Below are positions 1 through 8,767 of a stretch of 64,000 nt of DNA, one piece after another. The translations under genes and the position numbers were made by a program. Where the stretch lies: positions 2,108,001 to 2,172,000 of the forward strand of contig NZ_CP018620.1 of the NCBI RefSeq assembly GCF_001908275.1. Direction: 5' to 3'. The notes beneath the pieces were generated by a model. The model saw only the letters and a program-made list of their open reading frames with translations, searched no databases and had not been told where the DNA came from. Numbering within the stretch: position 1 is the stretch's first letter; each line of letters starts with the position of its first letter. This stretch comes from Paenibacillus xylanexedens. GTDB taxonomy: Bacteria; Bacillota; Bacilli; Paenibacillales; Paenibacillaceae.

Positions 1-2208
1 GCAGAGACGATGACCTTTGCGCCGCTCCCGTATAACTTTTTCACGCCAGACCAGGTGTTTAGACCTGGGGATTATTATTGGCGATATGCGCTGCTTGTAG
101 ATCATCCAGTGCAGCAAGGTAGCGAATCCGAAGCGCATGTCTCACAGGGGAAGCAAGGGAGTGAAGCCGAAGGGCATACCTCGCAAGGGGAAATGTCGGC
201 TTGGAGTGAGGTGCGGCGGTTCACTGTGCCAGTGGGATTACCCGAGACACCGCTACCTTCCCGGGCGCAGCGATACGTTTCCACGGAAACGTCACACCCA
301 CGGCTGTGGCTTGGTGAGCGTGGGCTGAATGCACTTGCGGATGGTGTTGCGTCCGATTCCACGTATTGCGGCTGGGATGCATTTATGGCACATTCCGTGG
401 AGCCGTGGGCAAACCGTGAGCCCATTCGTGAACCGCAACCGTACCCCGAGAACAAACGTGTCGCCGCACTCTGGAGGCAAATGTATATTGACTGTCAGGA
501 AGTGTTATATGCGATTCGTCATCTGAGTGTCGCTGGGCGAGTGCTTCGAGACGAACGACTGCTTGAAACGGCGAAAACCTGGTTGTTGCATGTGGCAGCT
601 TGGGATACGGAGGGAACGACCTCCCGCGATTATAATGACGAGGCGGCTTTTCGGGTCGCAGCTGCGCTCGCTTGGGGTTATGACTGGCTGCATGATGAGT
701 TGAACAGTGAAGAGCAGGAAGTGGTAAAACGCAGTTTGCTGCGGCGGACAGAACAGGTAGCCCAGCATGTGATGGTTCGCTCGAAGATTCATCATGTGCC
801 CTATGACAGTCATGCGGTGCGTTCATTATCCTCCGTGCTTGTACCTTGCTGTATGTCCTTGTTGTATGAGGAGCAGCAGGCTGCACAGTGGCTGGATTAT
901 GCAATCGATTATTATGCCTGTCTGTACTCCCCTTGGGGAGGAAGTGATGGAGGCTGGGCCGAAGGTCCGATGTATTGGACAACAGGCATGGCCTATGTGA
1001 CCGAAGCGATGAATTTGCTGCGAAACTATGCGGGCATCGACTTTTTCCGTCGGCCATTTTTCCAGCGTACCGGGGATTTTCCTTTCTACGTCTATCCGCC
1101 TGATGCACGGCGCGCCAGCTTTGGGGACCAGTCTACGCTGGGTGACCCGGTAAACTTGAAAACAGGTTATCTTGTCCGCCAACTGGCGGGGGTTACAGGC
1201 AACCGCTGGTACCAATGGTATTTTGAGCGTGTACGCCAATCCGATCCGGGGACAGAGGGTGCTTTTTATAACTACGGTTGGTGGGACTTTAACTTTGACG
1301 AATTAGTATACCGCCACGATTATCCGCAGCTGGAGGAAGAGTCGCCTGTGGACATCGAGCCGCTGAAGTGGTTCCGTGATGTGGGGTGGGTAGCCATGCA
1401 TCACCGGATGGACGATCCGGATGAGCATATCATGCTGCTTCTCAAGTCAAGCCGTTACGGCTCGATCAGCCACAGTCATGCGGATCAGAACAGCTTTACC
1501 CTGCATGCATTCGGTGAGCCGCTCGCGGCGGATACGGGCTATTATATTGCGCATGGAAGCTCCTTTCACCGGGAATGGCGCAGGCAGACACGCTCCAAAA
1601 ACAATCTGCTGATTGGCGGAGCAGGTCAGTATGCCGAGAACAATAAGGTGCTGAATATGGCCGCAACCGGGCAGATCGAAGAGGCCTATTGGCGGGACGG
1701 CGATGGTTATGTGCGCGCGGTAGCGACCGATGCCTATGCCAGCACCGTACCCCATGTGAAGCGTGTGGTACGGGAGATTCATTTTCTGCAATCATCCTAC
1801 TTCGTCATTGTGGACCATATTGACCTGGAGAAACCAGACAGCGTTCAATGGCTATTCCATGCACTGCACCCGCTGCAACTGAAAGGGCAGAGCTTCCACC
1901 TGAACGGTACTAAGGCGGGGCTTGAGGGCACATTTGTATATGCTTCCTCCGGTGAGCTGACGCTCAGCCAGACGGATCAATTCGCAGAGGTGGACCCGGC
2001 AGAGTACGAAGGGTTGGACAGACATTATCATCTAAGTGCGGAAACGCGGCCTGCCACAAGTCATACAATAGTTACGCTGCTTGTACCCTATAAGATCGAG
2101 GAGCCGAAGTATGTCCCTTATTTCATCGATGACCAGGATCACGGTATCCATCTCTATTTTACCGACAACGGTGTAACGAAGAAGATCGAGGTATCCAAGA
2201 CGTACTAG
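1..2208 (+). CDS. Heparinase II/III-family polysaccharide lyase (5' end cut by window edge)
   Basis: The reading frame is open from the first base, so the real start lies upstream; the ATG at 10 is probably internal. The visible N-terminus is fibronectin-like (WRYALL...SEVRRFTVP), as in the DUF4962/heparinase N-terminal region. An alpha/alpha toroid-like middle part follows, then a C-terminal heparinase II/III beta-sandwich with the hallmark stretch SHSHADQNSF and a following AADTGYY. Such lyases cleave uronic-acid-containing polysaccharides by beta-elimination; the exact substrate cannot be read from sequence. No signal peptide is visible because the start is missing. An imperfect 13-residue tandem repeat (QGSESEAHVSQGK then QGSEAEGHTSQGE) lies in the first 65 residues. 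The neighbouring sugar-binding lipoprotein and esterase/beta-helix protein fit a carbohydrate-degradation locus. Family assignment is firm, substrate is not. Confidence 0.85.
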   Translation, partial: AETMTFAPLPYNFFTPDQVFRPGDYYWRYALLVDHPVQQGSESEAHVSQGKQGSEAEGHTSQGEMSAWSEVRRFTVPVGLPETPLPSRAQRYVSTETSHPRLWLGERGLNALADGVASDSTYCGWDAFMAHSVEPWANREPIREPQPYPENKRVAALWRQMYIDCQEVLYAIRHLSVAGRVLRDERLLETAKTWLLHVAAWDTEGTTSRDYNDEAAFRVAAALAWGYDWLHDELNSEEQEVVKRSLLRRTEQVAQHVMVRSKIHHVPYDSHAVRSLSSVLVPCCMSLLYEEQQAAQWLDYAIDYYACLYSPWGGSDGGWAEGPMYWTTGMAYVTEAMNLLRNYAGIDFFRRPFFQRTGDFPFYVYPPDARRASFGDQSTLGDPVNLKTGYLVRQLAGVTGNRWYQWYFERVRQSDPGTEGAFYNYGWWDFNFDELVYRHDYPQLEEESPVDIEPLKWFRDVGWVAMHHRMDDPDEHIMLLLKSSRYGSISHSHADQNSFTLHAFGEPLAADTGYYIAHGSSFHREWRRQTRSKNNLLIGGAGQYAENNKVLNMAATGQIEEAYWRDGDGYVRAVATDAYASTVPHVKRVVREIHFLQSSYFVIVDHIDLEKPDSVQWLFHALHPLQLKGQSFHLNGTKAGLEGTFVYASSGELTLSQTDQFAEVDPAEYEGLDRHYHLSAETRPATSHTIVTLLVPYKIEEPKYVPYFIDDQDHGIHLYFTDNGVTKKIEVSKTY

Positions 2209-2398
2209 ATAAGATGAACTGAATATTTACACAAGAACGAAGAGTGCAGAACCCATCTGAAGAAGCGAAGCGTGCGCCTTTATCCCCGGATTTTTCCCTC
2301 TGAAAAGGGAATCAAAAAAATCTGGGGATAACAGCGATCGGAAGAGGGTACTGCAATCGCAGTGGCTGAGTGTAAAGTTTGTACGTTCAGTTTATATA
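2207..2398 (+). repeat. MITE-like repeat, copy A (full length)
   Basis: This copy starts at the stop codon of the lyase gene. The left end reads ATAAGATGAACTGAATATT then TTACAC; the right end is the inverted counterpart, GTGTAAAG...GTTCAGTTTATA. Between them lies a hairpin, TATCCCCGGATTTTTCCC (2281-2298) against GGGAATC...TCTGGGGATA (2308-2330), followed by ACAGCGATCGGAAG. The same ends and hairpin recur at 22481, 32512 and 61128, with deleted forms at 4121 and 8571. No ORF is present. Confidence 0.8.
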
Positions 2399-2462
2399 GT
2401 GCTCTATATGACTGGATGCTGTGGAACGCTGAGTATGACCTAAAGAAAACGCAATCTCATCT

Positions 2463-2503
2463 AAAACATCCCCATTGTTGCAGGCGGTGGGGATGTTTTA
2501 TCA
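2463..2503 (+). terminator. Rho-independent terminator
   Basis: An 11-bp perfect stem AAAACATCCCC / GGGGATGTTTT (2463-2473 with 2489-2499) encloses a 15-nt loop and is followed by a short T-containing tail. It closes the transcript of the lyase gene before the next promoter. Confidence 0.75.
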
Positions 2504-2509
2504 TCTTCA

Positions 2510-2522
2510 TGAAAGCGCTTCA
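2510..2522 (+). promoter_or_regulatory. cre-like site upstream of the binding-protein gene
   Basis: TGAAAGCGCTTCA resembles the CcpA cre consensus (TGWAANCGNTNWCA) but is one base short. It lies 47 bases before the lipoprotein start. Catabolite control of a sugar-binding protein would be expected. The imperfect match keeps confidence low. Confidence 0.35.
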
Positions 2523-2569
2523 CATATAAGTGATACCTAAACCTAAATCAGGATGAAAAGAGGGGTAGC

Positions 2570-4120
2570 ATGAAAAAGTGGATGGTCACAGGCATGGCGC
2601 TATTGCTGGCGGCAACCTTCATTGCGGGATGCAGCAAGGGAAGCGGGGCGGAATCCGGTGAGAATGGGGGAGACGGCAAGACAAGGTTCTCCATGTCACT
2701 ACGAACGCTGGCGTATACGTATGTGGAGAAGTCACCGGACATCAACCAGGATAAATGGGTGAAAAAGCTGGAGGAACTGACCAATAGCGATCTGAAAATC
2801 GTGCTCGTGCCTCATAAGGAATATGAGCAGAAAATGGTCCAAATGTTTGCCACCAATGATATTCCTGATGTGGTGCAAGGTGACGGCGGCGTCAACGGCA
2901 AGGAGATGGCCGGCTCGGTTGAAGCCGGAGTATTCCAGCCGCTGGATGAGCTGTTGCAGCAGTATGGGCAAGATTTGCTGAAAGCCGTGCCGAAGGAAGC
3001 CTGGGACCAGGTCACCCATGACGGCCAGATCTATGCCATTCCCGAATATTTATCCAATCCATCTCGCCGGGCAACCTGGATTCGTAAGGATCTGCTGGAT
3101 CAAACGGGATTGCCTGTGCCCACCACGGTGGAGGAAACATTGGAAGTGCTGCGCGCCTTTAAAAAGCTTGGCGTGGAGAATCCATATATGGGGCGTGAAG
3201 ATTTCAAATATGCGGATACCTTCTTTGGTGCCTATGATGTGCAGCAGTTCCTGTCCATGATGGAGCAGCAGGGCGACCAGATTGTACCCAAGTTCATGGA
3301 TAACGAGAATATGCAGCAAGCCCTGACGGTTTATAAGACGATGTACGAAGAAGGGCTAATTAACAAAGAGTTTGCGACCATCAATTCGACGGTATTCAAA
3401 AATACGATTCTCTCCGGTAAGGCGGGCATGTGGTCCATGAATGCCAACGAACTGATTCAATGGGAGAAGCAGATTAAAGCGTCGGTTCCCGATGCCAAAA
3501 TCGAAATTATCCCTTCGCCTGTTGGCCCGGACGGTAAAGGTGGTTATTATCTGTACGGTCCGGTGACACGTGCCTACTTTATCAATAAGGATGCGGCTGA
3601 TCCGGCTTCCATTATCCGTTTTTTCAACTGGATGGTGTCCGATGAAGCGGAGAAGTTTTTCACGTACGGTACAGAAGGAGAAACCTACACAGAGGATAAT
3701 GGCGTGATTTCGTACACCGCTCCAACGGATTCCGCTGGCGTGGACGAAGAGCGTTACCGTCAGTCGTTCTTATGGTTTGTACAGGATACAACGTACAATA
3801 AAGGCTCGTTATCGCTGACAGAAGAAGGCAGGAAGCTGATGAATATTTACGATACAATTTTAGCCAAAGAAGGCCGGGATGGCATCAACTTTGATCCACG
3901 ATTGGAGGCCTTTGTGCAGAATCCCGAGATTGCTCCCAATTCGGATACACCTCCTCAAGTATTGCTCACGCACATGATCAAGATGGTTTATGGTAAGGAG
4001 CCGATCTCTGATTGGCCGAAAGTGGTTGAGGAATGGAAATCCAAAGGCGGCGATCAGGCCATTGAGGAAGCTACGGAGAAATTTAAGAAGGATGAGGGAG
4101 TGTCAGCACCGCGTCGCTAA
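2570..4120 (+). CDS. Extracellular solute-binding lipoprotein (oligosaccharide ABC uptake)
   Basis: This 516-residue protein has a lipoprotein signal: a basic start, a hydrophobic core and the lipobox IAGC (Cys about residue 21), then a Ser/Gly linker. The rest is a family-1 extracellular solute-binding domain of the LplA/YtcQ type used by Paenibacillus for oligosaccharide uptake. It should be anchored outside the membrane and hand sugars to LplB/YtcP-type permeases. No permease or ATPase gene is adjacent, so its partners are elsewhere, possibly left of the window. A ribosome site (AGAGGGG) precedes the ATG at good spacing, and a terminator and cre-like site lie upstream, so it probably has its own promoter. 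The position between a lyase and an esterase/beta-helix protein suggests it binds their products. The ligand is unknown. Confidence 0.88.
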   Translation: MKKWMVTGMALLLAATFIAGCSKGSGAESGENGGDGKTRFSMSLRTLAYTYVEKSPDINQDKWVKKLEELTNSDLKIVLVPHKEYEQKMVQMFATNDIPDVVQGDGGVNGKEMAGSVEAGVFQPLDELLQQYGQDLLKAVPKEAWDQVTHDGQIYAIPEYLSNPSRRATWIRKDLLDQTGLPVPTTVEETLEVLRAFKKLGVENPYMGREDFKYADTFFGAYDVQQFLSMMEQQGDQIVPKFMDNENMQQALTVYKTMYEEGLINKEFATINSTVFKNTILSGKAGMWSMNANELIQWEKQIKASVPDAKIEIIPSPVGPDGKGGYYLYGPVTRAYFINKDAADPASIIRFFNWMVSDEAEKFFTYGTEGETYTEDNGVISYTAPTDSAGVDEERYRQSFLWFVQDTTYNKGSLSLTEEGRKLMNIYDTILAKEGRDGINFDPRLEAFVQNPEIAPNSDTPPQVLLTHMIKMVYGKEPISDWPKVVEEWKSKGGDQAIEEATEKFKKDEGVSAPRR

Positions 4121-4195
4121 CGATATAAGTCGAACTATACAATTTACACGATAACAGCGATCGGAAGGTTGTTCTGTCATCGGAGTGGCAAGTTA
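4121..4195 (+). repeat. MITE-like repeat, copy B (deleted form)
   Basis: The left end (TATAAGTCGAACTATACAAT then TTACACGATAACAGCGAT) directly follows the stop codon of the binding-protein gene. It continues into CGGAAGGTTGTTCTGTCATC, as in full copies, but the ATCCCC hairpin is missing and the right terminal repeat is degraded at AGTTAGCTGAA. It lies just before the ribosome site of the next gene. Confidence 0.65.
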
Positions 4196-4216
4196 GCTGA
4201 ATACGGAGGGATACTA

Positions 4217-7200
4217 ATGAAAGACTTGTTCAAAACGTGGACGAAGCGGGCTGTGCTTGTTGCCATATCTTTCATACTCATTACCGGTATCGCCATTCCT
4301 GTGCATGAAGTCCGGGCGATGGAAGACGATATTCCTCATTCTGTTATCCATGCTGCACAGGAAGCAAATGTCCTGGAACCCGAGGGGCCCGAGCTGGAGA
4401 TTTACACGGAAAACTTTGATGATCCCGATAATTTTGGCTCTACGGGCGGAATTGCATTGAAAGCACCATGGCGTCAGGACGGTGCGGGTGGGAGCAAGGC
4501 CAAAACGTCTTCTTCAACAACCGCACCATCCCAACCCAACATGATCAAGATAGACGGAACCGATGCACTCGCGCTGCCACTTGATCTGACCGGATACGGA
4601 AACATCCGGCTAAGCTACTACACAAGAGCTTCCTCCTATATAAGCGGAAGCGTGATTATTGAATGGTCGAAGGATGGAGGCATTTCCTGGACGACATTGG
4701 AGACGTTCCAACTTCCCACAGGAACTCCAGACATGAAGAATAAGGAAAGCAATACCTTAAAAAGCTGGACGCTGGGTGCGGAGGCGAACAATAACAGTAC
4801 AGTGAATATTCGATTTCGGACAGGAGATGTCATGCAGGCCAACATGTATATCGACAATGTTGCCATTTACGGTCAGGCTATTCCCGGTATAACGCCTGCC
4901 CCATCCCCAGTGCCGCCTGGAGAGGAGAATACTGAATTTACGCCACCACAAGGAGTGACTTTATACGAGGATGTGGAGATTGGCACGGCTGGTGGGCGAG
5001 CAATCTATTCATCCATTGCTGTTCCTGAGACAGCGGCAGCTGAACCGATGCCGGTCATGGTCTATATCCATGGAGGTGGATGGAATCACGGGGACCGAAA
5101 GCAGGCATTGAACTCCATTTGCAATTATGTACTCAAACGCGGTTACATCGGTGTATCTCTGGACTACCGGCTGACGCCTGAGGCGCCTTTCCCTGCCCAG
5201 ATTCAGGATGTCAAACTTGCTATCCGATATTTGCGGGCCCATGCCGCCCAGTACAATCTGGACCCAAGTCGTATCGGCGTCTGGGGATCATCTGCGGGCG
5301 GTCACCTGGCCGCATTACTCGGCACAACGGGGGACATGGTCGCTGGTGATCCCGTCGTGCTTGATACAGGAGTCACGGTAGAGGTACCGGATCTCGAGGG
5401 TTCTGGCGGATGGCCTGAGTATTCGGACAAAGTGCAGGCGGTTGCCGACTGGTATGGACCCGCTGATTTTACGACGACATTTGCCAATAACTATAGCTCG
5501 GTCACGGCTCTGCTTGGCGGTCATCGCGCATTGGATGTACCGGAACAAGCCAGACTTGCGATGCCGGGCACCTATGCTTCACCAGATGATCCACCGTTCT
5601 GGATTCGCCACGGGGATGCTGACGCCACCATTCCATACACGGACAGTGTTACTTTTGCAGAGCAGCTTCAATCTGCGGGTGTGCCGATTGTGGATGTGAA
5701 GATTGTCCCCGGTCAGGGCCATGGATTTACAGGTACAGCTTCCGAGAATGCTAATGCGGAGGCATGGGCCTTCCTGGATGAACATGTGAAGAACCGGACT
5801 GTTACGGAGCCAGTTATTTTCAAAAGCAACTCCGAAGATACTTCATCTGGCGAGGGCGAAGATGAAGAAGAACGACCGTTGATTGAGAAGGTCATCGCCA
5901 GCAAGCTGCCAAGTGACGATGCGGCGATTGACAGCAGCAAGCCTGATCTGAATTTCAATCAGGCCACGGGCTCCAGCACTGGATTACTAAGCATCTCTTC
6001 CACTTCGTCGACCAAGAAATATGTGTATTTCAAATTTGATATGTCCGGAAATGAGCCGGAAGGAGATCGGTATCGACTGCGGATTGTGGCCAAGAAAGGC
6101 ACATCGAATATCAATACGGAGTTGTCCCTTTATGGTTTGGATGCCACAGACTGGAGTGAATCATCACTAACCTGGTCGAATGCTCCTGTCCAAAGTCTGA
6201 GCGAAGCTTCGCTGCTGGGCACATTCCAGGTCACTGCAGATCGGAATGGAAGTCCGGCCGTCTATGAAGTGGATGTAACCGATTATGTGAAGAGTCGCCC
6301 AGATGCCGGGAAGGTTGCATTTTTGCTCGCGGATGCGGGATCAACAGGTGTTTCCGTTAACGTCTATACCAAGGAAGCCAACGGAACGAGCAATCCGCGT
6401 CCACAGTTATCTGTCATTGCTTTAATCGAAGAAGGCAGTGACGCGCAGTCACCAGAATGGGAGCAGGGAGCTGAACTGGAGATTCGCAACTGGGGAACGG
6501 ATTTTGCGGAACTGAGGTGGCCCGCTGCCAGTGACGATACGGCTGTATCTGCCTACCGGATTTATCGGGATGGCGTTCTGCTGAGCGAACAAGGTAAGCA
6601 GTCATTCCGGGACAGCGGGCTTGCAGCTGGAACATCGTACACCTTTCAAGTGAGGGCGATTGATGAGGCCGGCAACGTCAGCACTGCTTTATCAACCGAA
6701 ATGACAACCCTTGGCGTTCCGGTATCGTCCCTGCCTGTGGCTGCCGTCACGGCAAGTGGCAGCGACGGAAACCTGGCTACCAATACCCTCGACAATAACA
6801 GTTATACACGCTGGTCTGTTGCAGGAGAGGGGCAATGGATCACATTTGATCTGGGGCAGGCACAGCCAGTGGGTTATGTTGGGATTGGTTTTTACAAAGG
6901 GGATATCCGAAAGACATTTTTTGAGATGGAATCGTCTGTTGACGGTGTGCAGTGGACCCAGATATTTAACGGCGAAAGCAGTGGGGATACAACCGAAATG
7001 CAGGCGTTTGACATCCCGGACATATCTGCACGTTATGTGCGAATCACCGGACGTGGCAATTCCGATGGAAGTATTTACACAAGTCTGAGCGATGTGCATC
7101 TGTATGCCCCTTTTGCAGGGGGAGGGACACCTGTGGCTCTGATTCCATACATCGTGCCCCAACCACCTGAAGGGACGATGCCCTTTATCGCCCCAGGTCT

Positions 7201-8542
7201 GACGGAAACAGATGGCACACTACATACTGTCCATGCTCCACATGCCGTGACCGGACGTACAATTGATGTACGGGATTATGGAGCAGATCCTGCTGACAAA
7301 ACGAGTGATGACCGCCCTGCTATACAGGCTGCGATGGACGAGGCCAACGTTGGGGATGAAGTGTTATTGCCTGATGGGGTGTACAATTTGTTATCCGGGC
7401 CGGATGGCAGCACCAATCTGATGCTCAAATCCGGAGTGAATCTGAGAGGTGAGAGCCGTGAAGGAACTGTGCTCAAGACATCGCTGAATCAGGTGACGGG
7501 AAGTGCCGTTCTGAAAGCATCGGCTCAGCATAGCATTCTCGTATCCAACATGACCATCACTTCAGCCTGGTCCGGCAGCTACACGACTGATCATCAATCC
7601 AATAATCCCTCCGCAGGGGGGCCGGATAGCATGATCCATATCGCCAATTATGGCGAGGCACCATCGTATGACATTACGATTGACGGCGTAATTGTGGAGA
7701 AGTTCAAAAGAATGGCAATCCGCATTGAGCACAGCCGCGATGTTGTTGTGAAGCATTCAACCTTCCGCAATGCAACAGATCTGGGCCCTGGAGGTTCAGG
7801 TTACGGAATTTCGATTCAGGGAACGGCCAAGACCGATCGGCTCGGATTTGACAATGATACATTATGGAACGTGGTGGAGGAAAGTACATTTGAAGGTCCT
7901 TATCTCAGACATGGAGCACTGATTCAGTTTGTGGCTCATAATAACGTGTTACGTGGCAATACGTTTAACGGAACAAAGCTGGATGCCATCGACCTTCATG
8001 GTGAACTGGAGTATTTAAATGAAATCTCCGGCAATGTCATTACGGACGTCTTGACAGGCGCAGGGATTGGGCTCGGCAATACCGGGGGTTCGGCGCCCAG
8101 CAACCACAGCAAGTCTGGCAAAGGGAACTACATTCATGACAACACAATCATGAACAGCCGAATCGGTATTTCGATGACCATGGGTACCCCCGATACCCTA
8201 ATTGAGGATAATCTCATCGAGAATACCACTATGATTGCAGAGGCAGCAGGGATCAAAGTGTTGAACGGACCGGGCACGGTGATTCGCGGCAATGTAATTC
8301 GTAACAATACGGCGAGCGGTTACTGGGGTGTGAGGCTTGAGCGCGATAAAGGCGATGCCGGAGCAGGCAATGTCGGTGAAGGGGACCCTGAGAACGTATG
8401 GATTGAAAATAACCTTATTGAAGGGAATACAAACGGAATCGGCCTCTTTGCCGGAGTAAGCATTCTAATGAAGGCCAACATTCTAAACAATGTAGATGAG
8501 GACTACTACAAAGCAGCAGGTGTGACAGTTACCGAGCTATAA
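4217..8542 (+). CDS. Secreted multidomain protein: acyl esterase plus carbohydrate-binding modules plus beta-helix lyase-like domain
   Basis: The start is set at the ATG at 4217 because CGGAGGG precedes it; an in-frame ATG at 4169 has no ribosome site. The product is 1441 residues with a signal peptide ending near VRA (about residue 35). Domains in order: N-terminal beta-sandwich (about 45-230); alpha/beta hydrolase of the BD-FAE/acetylesterase type with HGGGW (His285 onward), nucleophile Ser359 in GSSAG, probable acid Asp469 and His502; a CBM96/DNRLRE-like module (about 560-735); fibronectin III (about 752-835); an F5/8 type C (CBM32-like) module (about 840-970); and a right-handed parallel beta-helix beginning VRDYGADPADKTSDDRPAIQ (about 1017 to the end), as in pectate-lyase-3 proteins. 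It probably deacetylates and then cleaves, or binds, one acetylated polysaccharide. Substrate, and whether the helix is catalytic, are unknown. Confidence 0.85.
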   Translation: MKDLFKTWTKRAVLVAISFILITGIAIPVHEVRAMEDDIPHSVIHAAQEANVLEPEGPELEIYTENFDDPDNFGSTGGIALKAPWRQDGAGGSKAKTSSSTTAPSQPNMIKIDGTDALALPLDLTGYGNIRLSYYTRASSYISGSVIIEWSKDGGISWTTLETFQLPTGTPDMKNKESNTLKSWTLGAEANNNSTVNIRFRTGDVMQANMYIDNVAIYGQAIPGITPAPSPVPPGEENTEFTPPQGVTLYEDVEIGTAGGRAIYSSIAVPETAAAEPMPVMVYIHGGGWNHGDRKQALNSICNYVLKRGYIGVSLDYRLTPEAPFPAQIQDVKLAIRYLRAHAAQYNLDPSRIGVWGSSAGGHLAALLGTTGDMVAGDPVVLDTGVTVEVPDLEGSGGWPEYSDKVQAVADWYGPADFTTTFANNYSSVTALLGGHRALDVPEQARLAMPGTYASPDDPPFWIRHGDADATIPYTDSVTFAEQLQSAGVPIVDVKIVPGQGHGFTGTASENANAEAWAFLDEHVKNRTVTEPVIFKSNSEDTSSGEGEDEEERPLIEKVIASKLPSDDAAIDSSKPDLNFNQATGSSTGLLSISSTSSTKKYVYFKFDMSGNEPEGDRYRLRIVAKKGTSNINTELSLYGLDATDWSESSLTWSNAPVQSLSEASLLGTFQVTADRNGSPAVYEVDVTDYVKSRPDAGKVAFLLADAGSTGVSVNVYTKEANGTSNPRPQLSVIALIEEGSDAQSPEWEQGAELEIRNWGTDFAELRWPAASDDTAVSAYRIYRDGVLLSEQGKQSFRDSGLAAGTSYTFQVRAIDEAGNVSTALSTEMTTLGVPVSSLPVAAVTASGSDGNLATNTLDNNSYTRWSVAGEGQWITFDLGQAQPVGYVGIGFYKGDIRKTFFEMESSVDGVQWTQIFNGESSGDTTEMQAFDIPDISARYVRITGRGNSDGSIYTSLSDVHLYAPFAGGGTPVALIPYIVPQPPEGTMPFIAPGLTETDGTLHTVHAPHAVTGRTIDVRDYGADPADKTSDDRPAIQAAMDEANVGDEVLLPDGVYNLLSGPDGSTNLMLKSGVNLRGESREGTVLKTSLNQVTGSAVLKASAQHSILVSNMTITSAWSGSYTTDHQSNNPSAGGPDSMIHIANYGEAPSYDITIDGVIVEKFKRMAIRIEHSRDVVVKHSTFRNATDLGPGGSGYGISIQGTAKTDRLGFDNDTLWNVVEESTFEGPYLRHGALIQFVAHNNVLRGNTFNGTKLDAIDLHGELEYLNEISGNVITDVLTGAGIGLGNTGGSAPSNHSKSGKGNYIHDNTIMNSRIGISMTMGTPDTLIEDNLIENTTMIAEAAGIKVLNGPGTVIRGNVIRNNTASGYWGVRLERDKGDAGAGNVGEGDPENVWIENNLIEGNTNGIGLFAGVSILMKANILNNVDEDYYKAAGVTVTEL

Positions 8543-8570
8543 AGAATCAGAACAAGTAGCCTGGCAGGCG

Positions 8571-8650
8571 TCTATATAAGTTGAAGCTCAATTTTACACC
8601 ATACTGCAATCGGAGTGATCAGGTGTAACATTTATAGTTCAACCTATGTA
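8571..8650 (+). repeat. MITE-like repeat, copy C (minimal, hairpin deleted)
   Basis: Only about 80 bases remain. The left end TATAAGTTGAAGCTCAATTT-TACACC faces the right end GGTGTAACATTTATAGTTCA in inverted orientation, with CTGCAATCGGAGTGATCA between. Both termini are present while the centre is gone, as in internally deleted derivatives. It sits between the esterase/beta-helix gene and its terminator. Confidence 0.7.
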
Positions 8651-8669
8651 GCCTGATAGGCTACTTTTT
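8648..8669 (+). terminator. Rho-independent terminator
   Basis: A perfect 7-bp stem GTAGCCT / AGGCTAC with a 3-nt loop is followed by five T. It ends the esterase/beta-helix transcript. A half copy of the stem (GTAGCCTGGCAGGC) lies on the other side of repeat copy C. Confidence 0.75.
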
Positions 8670-8767
8670 GTTATGTTCGTTATTTAAGATTCACTAAAGG
8701 TTCGTCCCCTACCATGGTTACATAAGCCTCAGTTGCTTAACAGAAACCAAGAAGGAGGATTTATCAT

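Noticed and set aside
383..1108. 241-codon minus-strand frame in the lyase gene
   Set aside because: Antisense to a clear heparinase-family frame; His/Arg/Pro-rich translation without any motif.
4169..4216. Upstream ATG for the esterase/beta-helix protein
   Set aside because: No ribosome site, it lies within repeat copy B and would put 16 polar residues before the signal peptide.
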